From Caballeronia terrestris (GTDB lineage: Bacteria > Pseudomonadota > Gammaproteobacteria > Burkholderiales > Burkholderiaceae): a DNA stretch of 64,000 bases. Below the pieces are notes generated by a model. That model was given only the letters and a program-made list of their open reading frames with translations. It was not told the origin of the DNA and made no database searches. Both the position numbers and the translations under genes were made by a program. The DNA lies in assembly GCF_001544515.1 (NCBI RefSeq), contig NZ_FCOL02000028.1:19154-83153 (forward strand), in the 5' to 3' direction. This document shows positions 53,941 through 62,830 of the stretch, piece after piece; positions within the stretch are counted from its first letter, which is position 1, and each line of letters begins with the position of its first letter.

Positions 53941-55542
53941 ATGCAGAAACGCGAGGCGCAGGTCCTGAGCGCGGCGGTCGCCTGCACGATGCTCACGCTC
54001 ACCGGATGCTCGTCGCTTGAGCCCAAGCCTACGACGAGAGAAGAAGTCCGCCAGCGCGTAGTCGACGATCAGGTCTCGATGTACAGCGCACAGGAACCCG
54101 TCACCGGGCCGATCACGTTCTACGAGGCGGCAGCCCGCGCGCTCAAGTACAACCTCGACTATCGGCTCAAGCTGATGGAGAGCGCGCTCGCCGCCAACCT
54201 GCGCGATGTCACGGCCAACGAAATGCTGCCGCAGCTCGTGGCATCGGCCGGATATACGGCGCGCAGCAACGATTCGGGCGGCACGTCGGTCGGCATCGAG
54301 GACCGGCAGGTCAGCTTGCGGCCGTCCACGTCCGAGCAGCGCTATCACAAGCTCGCGAACCTCGGGCTTACCTGGAACCTGCTCGATTTCGGCGTCGCGT
54401 ACTTTCGCACGCAGCAGCGCTCCGACCAGATCCTGATGGCCGAAGAGCGGCGTCGCAAGGTTGCGCAGAACGTGTTGCAGGATGTGCGCAACGCGTACTG
54501 GCGCGCGCTTGCCGCGCAGCGCCTCAAGCCGCAGGTCGACGAGCTGCTCAAGCGCACCAACGCGGCGATCAAGGCGGCGCGTGAAGCCGAGGACAAAGGG
54601 CTTTTGCCGAAGCAGGAAGTGCTCGCGTACCAGCGCGCGCTGCTCGATGCGGTGTCGCTTCTCACGATCCGTCGCCAGGATCTCGAATTCGCGCAGTCGG
54701 AGCTTTCGGCGCTGATGTCGCTGCCGCCCGGCACGCCGCTCGTGCTCGCGGATACGCAGGAGGGCGCGCTGCCCACGGTCGTGACGCCCGAACCGCAACT
54801 GGAGCAAATGGCGCTCCAATACCGCCCCGAATTGATGGAGGAGTGGTATCGCAAGCGCGTGAGCGAGAACGACCTGAAGATCGCGAAGGCGCAACTTTGG
54901 CCGAACATCGGTATCGACTTGAGCACGAACTACGATTCCAACGATTTTCTCTACAACAACTATTGGGCGGCTGCCGGAGTGCGCGTGTCGGTCAATCTGT
55001 TCAGGCTGCTGCAGCTTCCGGCGCTCAATGCACAGCAGGAATCGCAGACGAAAACCGACGACTTGCGGCGGCTCGCGCTTTCGATGGCGATTCTCACGCA
55101 GGTGCGCGTCGGCGTGCTGCGTTACCGTCTGTCGCTTCAGGAAGTCGAATTCGCCGACGAAAGCCTGCGCGTCGATACGAGCCTTCTTGACTATGCCCGC
55201 GCCGCGCGCAAGACGTCGTTCGGATCGGAGCTGGAGGTGATCCGCGCGGAAGGGCGTTATCTGCTGTCGCGCTATGAACGCGAAGCCGCGTACTCCGATG
55301 CGCAGGCCGCGTGGGGACGGCTCTTCAACTCGATCGGCTTCGACGTGATGCCCGACACCATTCAGAAGGATGACGTCAAGACACTCGCGCAGGAGATCGA
55401 GAAAACCGTTTTGATGCAGCAAAAGAAGCAATGGCAACTGGATAGCGAAGAGCCGCCTGCTACGTCGCAAACGCCGGATCAGCCTGCATCCGCCTCGCAG
55501 ATCGCCGCACCCGGAGGTGGCAATGCGCCGGTCCTGCGATGA
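53941..55542 (+). CDS. TolC-like outer-membrane efflux lipoprotein
   Basis: This 533-residue protein has a lipobox (TMLTLTGC, Cys at about 22) and two long helical repeats of the TolC/OEP family. Visible parts are FYEAAARALKYNLDYRLKLME, LTWNLLDFGVAYFRTQQRSD and AKAQLWPNIGIDLSTNYDSN. A low-complexity C-terminal tail follows. It begins 20 bases after the giant gene and overlaps the next gene by 20 bases. It should provide the outer-membrane duct of the export complex. Confidence 0.88.
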   Translation: MQKREAQVLSAAVACTMLTLTGCSSLEPKPTTREEVRQRVVDDQVSMYSAQEPVTGPITFYEAAARALKYNLDYRLKLMESALAANLRDVTANEMLPQLVASAGYTARSNDSGGTSVGIEDRQVSLRPSTSEQRYHKLANLGLTWNLLDFGVAYFRTQQRSDQILMAEERRRKVAQNVLQDVRNAYWRALAAQRLKPQVDELLKRTNAAIKAAREAEDKGLLPKQEVLAYQRALLDAVSLLTIRRQDLEFAQSELSALMSLPPGTPLVLADTQEGALPTVVTPEPQLEQMALQYRPELMEEWYRKRVSENDLKIAKAQLWPNIGIDLSTNYDSNDFLYNNYWAAAGVRVSVNLFRLLQLPALNAQQESQTKTDDLRRLALSMAILTQVRVGVLRYRLSLQEVEFADESLRVDTSLLDYARAARKTSFGSELEVIRAEGRYLLSRYEREAAYSDAQAAWGRLFNSIGFDVMPDTIQKDDVKTLAQEIEKTVLMQQKKQWQLDSEEPPATSQTPDQPASASQIAAPGGGNAPVLR

Positions 55543-56299
55543 GCGCGCGTCGGCTTGCGTTGCGCTGACGCTGATCGTCGCGGCGTCGGTGGCGTACGCT
55601 GCTAAGCCGCCTTCTACCGGCGATAGCCCCGACGACCCCAACGCGATCCGCGTGCTGCTCGCACCCAACGTTGAAACGACACTGTCGAGCCAGATGAACG
55701 GCACGATCACCGACTTGCACGCCACGCTCGGCAAGCCGGTCGCGAAGAACGCGGTCCTCGCTCAGATGAACTGCGCGGAAGTGCAGGCGCGCGCGAACGT
55801 CGCGAAGGCCGAGCTGAACATGGCGCGGCAGAACCTGACCGGCAAGAAGAGCCTGCGCGATCTCAAGGCCGCGGGCGATATCGAAGTGGCCATGTCCGCC
55901 ACCGAAGTCGAGAAGGCGCAGGGCGCGCTGTCGCTCGCGAGCGCGCAACTCGGTTATTGCCGGGTGATCGCGCCGTTCAGCGGACGCATCGCGAAGGTGT
56001 ATGTGAAGAACTATCAGACCGTGAGCGCCGGTACGCCAATGCTTGACCTCGTCGGCGACGGCGCGCTCAAGGTGCGGCTGAACGTGCCGTCCGCGCTGAT
56101 GGTGCGGTTGAAACAAGGCTCACATCTCGACATCACGATCCACGAGACGGGAAAAACGTATCCCGCGCACGTCAGCGCCGTCAACGCGCGGGTGGATGCC
56201 GTCGCTCAAACGGTCGAACTCGAAGCGCAGATCGATGGCGAGCATCCCGATCTGGTCGCGGGCATGAGCGGAATCGCGCGGTTTCCGGCGTCGCCATGA
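55523..56299 (+). CDS. HlyD-like periplasmic adaptor (short form)
   Basis: A 258-residue adaptor with an N-terminal signal or anchor (ACVALTLIVAASVAYA), a biotinyl-lipoyl-like half-motif (SSQMNGTITDLHATLGKPV), a helical hairpin and a beta-barrel. The matching second lipoyl half is in CRVIAPFSGRIAKVYVKNYQTV. Start is ATG 55523, with ggagg just before it and inside the end of the TolC gene. The stop overlaps the next start (ATGA). It is shorter than typical HlyD and resembles RND-type or simple adaptors. Confidence 0.85.
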   Translation: MRRSCDERASACVALTLIVAASVAYAAKPPSTGDSPDDPNAIRVLLAPNVETTLSSQMNGTITDLHATLGKPVAKNAVLAQMNCAEVQARANVAKAELNMARQNLTGKKSLRDLKAAGDIEVAMSATEVEKAQGALSLASAQLGYCRVIAPFSGRIAKVYVKNYQTVSAGTPMLDLVGDGALKVRLNVPSALMVRLKQGSHLDITIHETGKTYPAHVSAVNARVDAVAQTVELEAQIDGEHPDLVAGMSGIARFPASP

Positions 56300-57636
56300 A
56301 TCAGCCGCTTCCTCATCCTCAACTGCTGCTGTTTCTCGACGCACTGCGAGACCGGGCGCTCGTCGCCGATTCACTGAATGCGCTCGCGTTCTCGATGGCG
56401 AACGACTCGCACTCGCTGCTGAACTTCCGGCAGGCGCTCGTCTTCGCCGATCACGGCAAGCGCTTCGAGTTGCTCTGCATTTCCGGCCTCGCGAAGCCGA
56501 CGGAGGATTCGCCCTATCTGGTGTGGCTGCAGCGCGCGTGCCGTTGGGTGGCATCGCAACTGACGGGCAACGAGCCGCGATGGATCGCACGCAGCGAAGT
56601 GGAGCCGCCGCCGGATATTGCCGACGGCTGGGCCGAATGGTGGCCCGCGGGCGTCTGGTGCGTGCCGATGCATGACGCGGGCGGCAAGCGCCTCGGCCTG
56701 CTGCTCGTCCTGCTCGACGAACGTCCCGCCGAGACGCTTCCCCCGATGATGCATGGTGTCATAGAGACGTGGGCCTACTGCTGGGACGCGCTCCAGCGCC
56801 GCCGTCGGCGCCTCGTGTGGCGCCCGACCCGCCGTCAGACGATCGGCGCGCTGGCACTCGTCGCGATGCTGTTGTTCGTCCCGGTCCGGCAGACGGTGCT
56901 GGCGCCCGCCGAAATCGTCTCGCGGGATGCGCGCATCGTCAGCTCGCCGATCGATGGCGTGATCGAACGGATGGCGGTGCGTCCCAATCAGGCGGTGAGC
57001 GTCGGTACGCTGCTGTTCACGCTCAATGAAACGTCGCTCAAAAGCCGCGTCGAAGTGTTGAGCAAGCAGGTCGCAGTCGCGGACGCAGAACTGATGGCAG
57101 CGAGCCAGCGCGCCTTCGACAATCCGCAAAGCAAGAACGAACTGACCGTGCTCGGCAGCGTGGCCGAGCAGCGCCGCGCGGAACTCGCGGCGGTGAGGGC
57201 GCAACTGGGCCGCACGCAGGTGTTCTCGCCCGAGGCCGGCGTCGCGGTGTTCAGCGACCCGAACGACTGGATCGGCAAACCCGTCGTGACGGGCGAGCGC
57301 ATCCTGCAGCTCGCCGATCCCGCGAAGCCCGCGATGCTGATCCAGCTCGCCGTGGCGGATGCCATCGCGCTCGAGCCCGGCGCCGACGTGACGCTTTATC
57401 TCACCGCTTACCCGCTCGCGCCGCTGCACGGGAAGATTATCGAGACCAGCTATCAGGCGAAGGCGAGCGAGGACGGCATCGTCGCGTACCGGCTGCTCGC
57501 GAGCGTCGACGGCGAGCGCTCGCAGGCGCGGCTCGGCCTGCACGGCACGGCGAAACTGTACGGCAAGGAGGTGAGTCTCGCGTACTACCTGCTGCGCCGG
57601 CCGCTTGCCACACTGCGCGCCTGGACGGGGCTGTGA
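56296..57636 (+). CDS. HlyD-like adaptor with an extra N-terminal soluble domain
   Basis: This 446-residue protein has an N-terminal region of about 170 residues that looks like a GAF-type sensory domain. It starts LLLFLDALRDRALVADSLNALAF and has CVPMHDAGGKRLGLLLVLLD, a GAF-like strand pattern. One membrane helix (ALALVAMLLFVPVRQTVLAP) follows. A HlyD-like region comes next, with IVSSPIDGVIERMAVRPNQAV and the second lipoyl half VFSPEAGVAVFSDP. The order, cytoplasmic sensor to membrane to periplasmic adaptor, is unusual for a HlyD protein. It overlaps both neighbours, so it belongs to the operon. Confidence 0.78.
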   Translation: MNQPLPHPQLLLFLDALRDRALVADSLNALAFSMANDSHSLLNFRQALVFADHGKRFELLCISGLAKPTEDSPYLVWLQRACRWVASQLTGNEPRWIARSEVEPPPDIADGWAEWWPAGVWCVPMHDAGGKRLGLLLVLLDERPAETLPPMMHGVIETWAYCWDALQRRRRRLVWRPTRRQTIGALALVAMLLFVPVRQTVLAPAEIVSRDARIVSSPIDGVIERMAVRPNQAVSVGTLLFTLNETSLKSRVEVLSKQVAVADAELMAASQRAFDNPQSKNELTVLGSVAEQRRAELAAVRAQLGRTQVFSPEAGVAVFSDPNDWIGKPVVTGERILQLADPAKPAMLIQLAVADAIALEPGADVTLYLTAYPLAPLHGKIIETSYQAKASEDGIVAYRLLASVDGERSQARLGLHGTAKLYGKEVSLAYYLLRRPLATLRAWTGL

Positions 57637-59732
57637 TGCCAGTCGATCCGAACCTGCCATCGCCCGCTCTGCGCGACGACCTTCGTCTCGGCGAGGCTTC
57701 GAACGGCCGTGATGGCGAGCCGTCGTGGATGATCCAGGACACCGTGCTCAACCGTTTCTATCGCGTGGGCTGGCTGGAATTCGAATGCCTCGTGCGCTGG
57801 GAGAAGCCGCCCGCGCAGATCTGCAAGGAGATCAACGAGGAGACCGCGCTGCGCCCGGACCTCGCGCAGATCCTCGACTTCCGGCGCTTTCTCGAACAGC
57901 ACGAGTTGCTGAGGCCGACGCCCGATGCACTCGCGCGCTTGCGGCAGCGCAACCGAAGCGGCGGCTGGCTGACGTGGCGCTGGTGGCTGCATCATTACCT
58001 GTTCTTCCGGATTCCGCTGCTGCGTCCACAACGGTTTCTGATGCTTGTCGCGCGGCGGCTCGACTGGCTTTTCAGTCCGGTCACGGCGATCGTCGTCGTG
58101 CTCCTGAGTATCGCGGGTATTGTGCTCGTCCTGCAGCAATGGGACACGTTCACGGGCGCCGTCGTCGAATCGTTCTCGACTGAAGGCCTGCTCAGTTTCG
58201 CGCTCGCGCTCGTGGTCGCGAAGACGCTGCACGAGCTGGCGCATGCGCTCGTCGCGACGCGGCTCGGCTTGCGGGTCGCGCACATGGGGATCGCGTTCGT
58301 CGTGCTGTGGCCGATGCTCTACACGGATACCGGCGAAAGCTGGAAGCTGCGCAGTTCGCGCCAGCGGCTCGCGATCGCATCGGCGGCGATTCTTTGTGAG
58401 CTCTCGCTCGCCGGGCTCGCGACGCTCGGCTGGGCGCTGAGCGATCCCGGCCCATTGCGCAACGCGCTGCTGTATCTTGCGACGACGAGCTGGGTGCTAT
58501 CTCTTGCACTGAACGCGAGCCCGTTCATGCGTTTCGACGGCTACTTCATTCTTTCCGACCTGCTCGATTTTCCGAACCTGCATCAACGCGCCTCGGCGCT
58601 CGCGCGCGTGAGCATCCGGCGCACGCTGCTTGGCCTCGATGACGACTGGCCTGAGGCCTTCAGCACGTCGCATCGGCGGATGCTCGTCGCGTTCGAATTT
58701 ATGACGTGGATCTATCGGCTGGTGCTGTTTCTCGGTATCGCTGTCACGGTGTATTTGTTCTTCTTCAAGCTGCTTGGCGCGTTTCTGTTCTTCGTCGAGG
58801 TGACGTGGTTCGTCGCTATGCCCATCACGCGCGAACTGAAGCACTGGTGGACCCAGCGCAGCCGCATCCGGGCGAATCGAAAGGTGCTGTTGTGCGGTGT
58901 CGCGGGCGTGTTGCTGCTGCTCGTCGCGGTGCCGTGGCGCACGCAGATTCACGCCGAAGGCGTCGCGCGGACCGAGCGTCAGTTGCGTGTCTTCGTGCCG
59001 TTTCCCGCACGCATCCAGACGATCCATCCAGTCGGCGACGTGCGCGCCGACGACACGCTGATGGTCATGGACGAGCCGGACATCGCATCGCACATGATCG
59101 GCAGCGAGGCGGGCATTCGCGGCTACGAAGCGCGGCTCTCCGGGCTGATCGCGGATGCAGGCGGACTCGATCAGCAAGCGGCCACGCGTGAGCGTTTGCG
59201 AGTGCAGTACGAGGAAGCGCGGGCGGCGCAGAGTCAGATCGCGCGGCTGATTCTGCGCGCGCCGTTCGCGGGCAAGTGGATGGACGTCGATCCGCAATGG
59301 CGCGCCGGGCAGTGGATCAATCCGAAGGATCAGATCGGCGTGCTCGTCGATCCGGGCCGCTGGCAAGTGGATGCGTACGTCAAACAGGACGACGTCCAGC
59401 GTCTCGCTCCCGGCGATGGCGCGCGTTTCTATCCGACAGGGCAGGCGGTGCCGATCCACGGCCGCGTTATCGCAATCGATACGACTCGGGCACGGGAACT
59501 CGCTCATCCGATGCTGGCGTCGCGCTTCAAGGGGCCGGTGGCCGTGGCCACGGAGCGCGACACGCTTACGCCTAACCCGCCGATGTTCCATGTGCTCGTG
59601 CAGCTCGACGGCGCTCCGCCGGGGCTGTGGGAAACGCGCGGGCAGTTGCAGATCGATGGCAATCGGCGGAGCTGGCTGATCGAAGGCGGGACGCATTTGA
59701 TCGCGGCGTTTGTCCGCGAGAGCGGGTTTTGA
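57636..59732 (+). CDS. M50-like zinc metalloprotease fused to a HlyD-like adaptor
   Basis: A 698-residue membrane protein. Residues about 30-95 (QDTVLNRFYRVGWLEFECL onward) look like a PqqD-type winged-helix recognition domain. Then come several membrane helices with the M50 zinc motif HELAH at 199-203 and the second M50 motif NASPFMRFDG at 293-302. Beyond about residue 430 a membrane helix leads to a HlyD-like region with lipoyl halves (RVFVPFPARIQTIHPVGDV, LRAPFAGKWMDVDPQW). The protein resembles YydH-type putative peptide metalloproteases seen near exporters. The gene overlaps the previous one (TGATG). It may take the place of the missing ABC transporter or process the substrate. Confidence 0.82.
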   Translation: MPVDPNLPSPALRDDLRLGEASNGRDGEPSWMIQDTVLNRFYRVGWLEFECLVRWEKPPAQICKEINEETALRPDLAQILDFRRFLEQHELLRPTPDALARLRQRNRSGGWLTWRWWLHHYLFFRIPLLRPQRFLMLVARRLDWLFSPVTAIVVVLLSIAGIVLVLQQWDTFTGAVVESFSTEGLLSFALALVVAKTLHELAHALVATRLGLRVAHMGIAFVVLWPMLYTDTGESWKLRSSRQRLAIASAAILCELSLAGLATLGWALSDPGPLRNALLYLATTSWVLSLALNASPFMRFDGYFILSDLLDFPNLHQRASALARVSIRRTLLGLDDDWPEAFSTSHRRMLVAFEFMTWIYRLVLFLGIAVTVYLFFFKLLGAFLFFVEVTWFVAMPITRELKHWWTQRSRIRANRKVLLCGVAGVLLLLVAVPWRTQIHAEGVARTERQLRVFVPFPARIQTIHPVGDVRADDTLMVMDEPDIASHMIGSEAGIRGYEARLSGLIADAGGLDQQAATRERLRVQYEEARAAQSQIARLILRAPFAGKWMDVDPQWRAGQWINPKDQIGVLVDPGRWQVDAYVKQDDVQRLAPGDGARFYPTGQAVPIHGRVIAIDTTRARELAHPMLASRFKGPVAVATERDTLTPNPPMFHVLVQLDGAPPGLWETRGQLQIDGNRRSWLIEGGTHLIAAFVRESGF

Positions 59733-59838
59733 GCGGTGACGGTTTGCGAAAACCAGTTGATTGACTTGATTGCATCACCCGTGACAAGCGCCTCCACGAC
59801 CGTTGGTTCTGGCGGCATCCATGCAAAGGAATGAGACC

Positions 59839-61383
59839 ATGATACGGGCCACCGTGTATGTCGGCAGGATTGCTTCGAGGGCGGTTGCGACCGCTATCTC
59901 GACCTGCGCGATCCTCGCGCTGAACGCGATTACCAGCACCGGTTCGCTGACGCTTGCGCAAACTCCACCGCCTCCGGCCGCCGCCCCGGCCGCTCCTGCA
60001 GATGCAGCACCCGCCGCGCCGAAACTCGATGCCCAGCAACTCGATGCCTTGACCGCGCCGATCGCGGCGTATCCGGACCCTCTGCTCGCGCAGTTGCTGA
60101 TGGCCGCGACGTTCCCCGACGACGTCGTCGCAGCGGCGGCCTGGTCGAAGGCGCATCCCGACCTCAAGGGCGATGATGCCGTGAAAGCCGTCGCTTCGAT
60201 GCCGTGGGACCCGAGCGTGCAGTCCCTGGTCGCCTTTCCGCAGGCGCTCGCGACGATGGCGCAAAACCCGAACTGGGTCGAGGCGATCGGGCAGGCGTTC
60301 CTCGCCCAGTCCGGCGACGTGATGGATTCGGTGCAGCGTCTGCGGCAGAAGGCTTACGCGGCCGGCAACCTCAAGACTTCACCGCAGCAAAAGGTCGAGG
60401 TTCAGCAGACCACCCAGACGATCGTCATCCAGCCGGCCAATCCGCAGGTCGTCTACGTGCCCGCCTACAACCCGACGACCTTTTACGGGACGTGGCCCTA
60501 TCCGACCTATCCGCCGACGTATCTGCCGCCGCCGCCGGGATACGCGGTCGGCAGTGCGCTCGCGACGGGGCTCGCATTCGGCGCGGGCATCGCGATCACC
60601 AATTCGCTGTGGGGCGGGTGCGACTGGGGCGGCCATGACGTCAACGTGAACGTCAACCGGTACAACAACATCAACGTCAATCACCGGATCGATGCGAACC
60701 GCACGACGTCGAACTGGAACCGCACCAATGCCATCAACAACCGCAATCAAATGCAGGCGAGCGGAAGGCTCAAAGGCGGCGGTGCGGGTGGTGCTGCCGA
60801 TCGCAGCGCGTATCGCGGACGTGACAACGCTCAGCGCGACCAGGCCCGGCAGACGCTCAGCCAGCGCACCGGGCAGAACATGAACGCATCGGCAAGCGAT
60901 CGCGCCAGCAACATTCGCAAGGGCGGTGACGCGGGCAAGCGTGACGGTGCGCGCGGCGGCGGTGGCGTTGGCGCGGGGAATCGCGACGAGATCAAGAATC
61001 GCGCACAGAACGTCAATCGCGACAACGCACTGCGCGATGCGGGAAATGGCAAGCTCAGCAAGCAGAGCATCGAACGCGGCCAGCAAAGCCGCGCTGCGGA
61101 ACATGCGAAGGGTGGCGGGCTGAATGCCGCACGGCAGAACAATGCTGGGGCGGGCGGTGGCGGCCTGCGTGGTGCTGGAGGCGGTGGCGGCGGTGGTGGA
61201 CACATTGGCGGCGGTGGAGGCGGTGGCGGTGGCGGTGGCGGTGGACACATCGGTGGCGGTGGCGGCGGTGGCGGTGGACACATCGGTGGCGGCGGCGGAG
61301 GCGGAGGAGGACACATCGGCGGAGGAGGCGGAGGTGGACACATCGGCGGTGGAGGGGGCGGCGGCGGTCACCGTCGCCACTGA
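59839..61383 (+). CDS. DUF3300 protein with a Gly/His-rich tail
   Basis: A 514-residue exported protein. After a signal peptide (ISTCAILALNAITSTGSLTLAQ) and a Pro/Ala linker comes the DUF3300 domain (residues about 65-260). It has LTAPIAAYPDPLLAQLLMAATFPDD and the VYVPAYNPTTFYGTWPYPTY motif. An Asn-rich and Arg-rich middle follows, then a tail of poly-Gly broken by five HIGG motifs. The function of DUF3300 is unknown. Start is ATG 59839 with aaagga before it. The gene is followed by a DUF2950 gene, a pairing that is common in Burkholderiaceae. Confidence 0.82.
   Translation: MIRATVYVGRIASRAVATAISTCAILALNAITSTGSLTLAQTPPPPAAAPAAPADAAPAAPKLDAQQLDALTAPIAAYPDPLLAQLLMAATFPDDVVAAAAWSKAHPDLKGDDAVKAVASMPWDPSVQSLVAFPQALATMAQNPNWVEAIGQAFLAQSGDVMDSVQRLRQKAYAAGNLKTSPQQKVEVQQTTQTIVIQPANPQVVYVPAYNPTTFYGTWPYPTYPPTYLPPPPGYAVGSALATGLAFGAGIAITNSLWGGCDWGGHDVNVNVNRYNNINVNHRIDANRTTSNWNRTNAINNRNQMQASGRLKGGGAGGAADRSAYRGRDNAQRDQARQTLSQRTGQNMNASASDRASNIRKGGDAGKRDGARGGGGVGAGNRDEIKNRAQNVNRDNALRDAGNGKLSKQSIERGQQSRAAEHAKGGGLNAARQNNAGAGGGGLRGAGGGGGGGGHIGGGGGGGGGGGGGHIGGGGGGGGGHIGGGGGGGGGHIGGGGGGGHIGGGGGGGGHRRH
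61177..61371 (+). repeat. Low-complexity Gly/His-coding repeat
   Basis: About 195 bases code for runs of Gly interrupted by five His-Ile-Gly-Gly blocks, with varying use of the four Gly codons. The irregular run lengths suggest slippage. The tract is one of the least complex in the window. Confidence 0.9.
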
Positions 61384-61447
61384 ATCGGGCGACCGCCCCG
61401 TCGTCCTCCGTTCGTAACCCGTCCTACAGGTCATTAAGGAGCGCCTC

Positions 61448-62398
61448 ATGAACCCGTCCGCGCAATCGTCAGTGCAGGAAAGCACGGTGTCGGCACGCCC
61501 GCGTGCATCGACCGTCGTCGGTAGTCTCGTCCTGATCGGAGGACTCTTGCTGACATCGGCTCAAGCCAGCGCGCAAGCCGTCTATCCGACCCCCGCCGCA
61601 GCTGCCGACGCGCTGCAACAGGCGCTGGCTACTTACGACAAGGACGGCCTGCGCAAAGTCCTCGGCGCCGACTACAAACAGTTCATCCCGATCGGCACGA
61701 TCGACATGGACGACGTCTACGCGTTCCTCGCCGCGTACGCCAAGCATCACGAGATCGTCGACGATGGCAAGGGCACGGCGCATCTGCAAGCGGGCGACGA
61801 AGGCTGGACGCTGCCCGTCCCCATCGAGCAGACCGCGGCGGGCTGGCATTTCAACATCCATCAGGCGCACAACGAAGTGGCATTGCGACGCATCGGCCGC
61901 AATGAACTGGCGGCGATCCAGACGGTGCTCGCCATCGGCGACGCGCAGCGCGACTTCGCCAAGGCCAAAGGCGAGACGGTCTACGCGCGGCGCTTCATCA
62001 GCCATCCCGGCAAGCAGGACGGCCTGTACTGGCCGGCGGCCGAAGGCGAGCCCGAAAGCCCGCTGGGCGATCTGGCATCGACGATGGACCCGAACGCACC
62101 GCCCGACGAGGCGTATCACGGCTACCGATACCGCATCCTGACCGCGCAAGGCGCCGACGCGCCTGGCGGCACACGCAGTTACCTCGAAGGCGATGCGATG
62201 CGCGGCGGCTACGCGGTGATCGCGTGGCCGGCGAAGTACGGACAGACCGGCGTGATGACGTTCATCGGAGGAAGCGACGGGAAGGTCTATCAACGCAACT
62301 TCGGGCCGCAGACGGCGAGCGAGGCAGCGCGGGTGCGTCGCTACGACCCGGACGCGGGCTGGCAGCGCGTGCCGGATTCGCAGATCGCGAATCAGTAG
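61448..62398 (+). CDS. DUF2950 family secreted protein
   Basis: A 316-residue protein with a long basic N-terminus and signal peptide (VVGSLVLIGGLLLTSAQASAQ). The DUF2950 domain follows: YPTPAAAADALQQALATYDKDG, FNIHQAHNEVALRRIGRNELA and YHGYRYRILTAQG. Function is not known. It follows the DUF3300 gene by 64 bases and probably shares its transcript. A periplasmic or extracellular location is likely. Confidence 0.82.
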   Translation: MNPSAQSSVQESTVSARPRASTVVGSLVLIGGLLLTSAQASAQAVYPTPAAAADALQQALATYDKDGLRKVLGADYKQFIPIGTIDMDDVYAFLAAYAKHHEIVDDGKGTAHLQAGDEGWTLPVPIEQTAAGWHFNIHQAHNEVALRRIGRNELAAIQTVLAIGDAQRDFAKAKGETVYARRFISHPGKQDGLYWPAAEGEPESPLGDLASTMDPNAPPDEAYHGYRYRILTAQGADAPGGTRSYLEGDAMRGGYAVIAWPAKYGQTGVMTFIGGSDGKVYQRNFGPQTASEAARVRRYDPDAGWQRVPDSQIANQ

Positions 62399-62423
62399 CG
62401 GAATTCAACCTGGGAGAGCAGGC

Positions 62424-62822
62424 ATGAAAGCAATCGTTCTCGCCATCGTCAGCGTCTTTCTGCAGACGGGATGCCTCACCACGCCCGCCGAACCCGTCGT
62501 TTCGATTCCCGCGCCGGTATGCCACAACGCGAAGCAATGCGACGTGATGTGGACGGCGGCGCAGGAGTGGTTGCCCCGCGTCGGACGAATGCAGGTCGCG
62601 CAAGTCCTGCCGGATTCGATCGTCACGTCGCCTCGCCTCGAGGGCGAAAGAACGACGATGCACGGCGTCGTCCTCAAGCGGCCATTGACCGACGGCTCCT
62701 ACGAACTTTCCGCGCGGTTCGAATGTGGAGAGCCACAGCTCCCCTGCACGAATCTGGAGCAGAGCGGCGTGAATCTGTTCAACACGATGGTGTCGGCGGC
62801 CGGAGAAGGATTGGAGCAGTGA
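62424..62822 (+). CDS. Small lipoprotein of unknown function
   Basis: This 132-residue protein begins with a hydrophobic leader (IVLAIVSVFLQTGC) ending in a lipobox-like TGC, so it is a likely lipoprotein with Cys at about residue 17. Four more Cys lie in CHNAKQC and in CGEPQLPC. No domain is recognised. A good ribosome-binding site (tgggagagc) precedes the ATG. It follows the DUF2950 gene by 25 bases and seems part of the same unit. Its stop is eight bases from the end of the convergent LysR gene. Confidence 0.72.
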   Translation: MKAIVLAIVSVFLQTGCLTTPAEPVVSIPAPVCHNAKQCDVMWTAAQEWLPRVGRMQVAQVLPDSIVTSPRLEGERTTMHGVVLKRPLTDGSYELSARFECGEPQLPCTNLEQSGVNLFNTMVSAAGEGLEQ

Positions 62823-62830
62823 ACGCGCGC

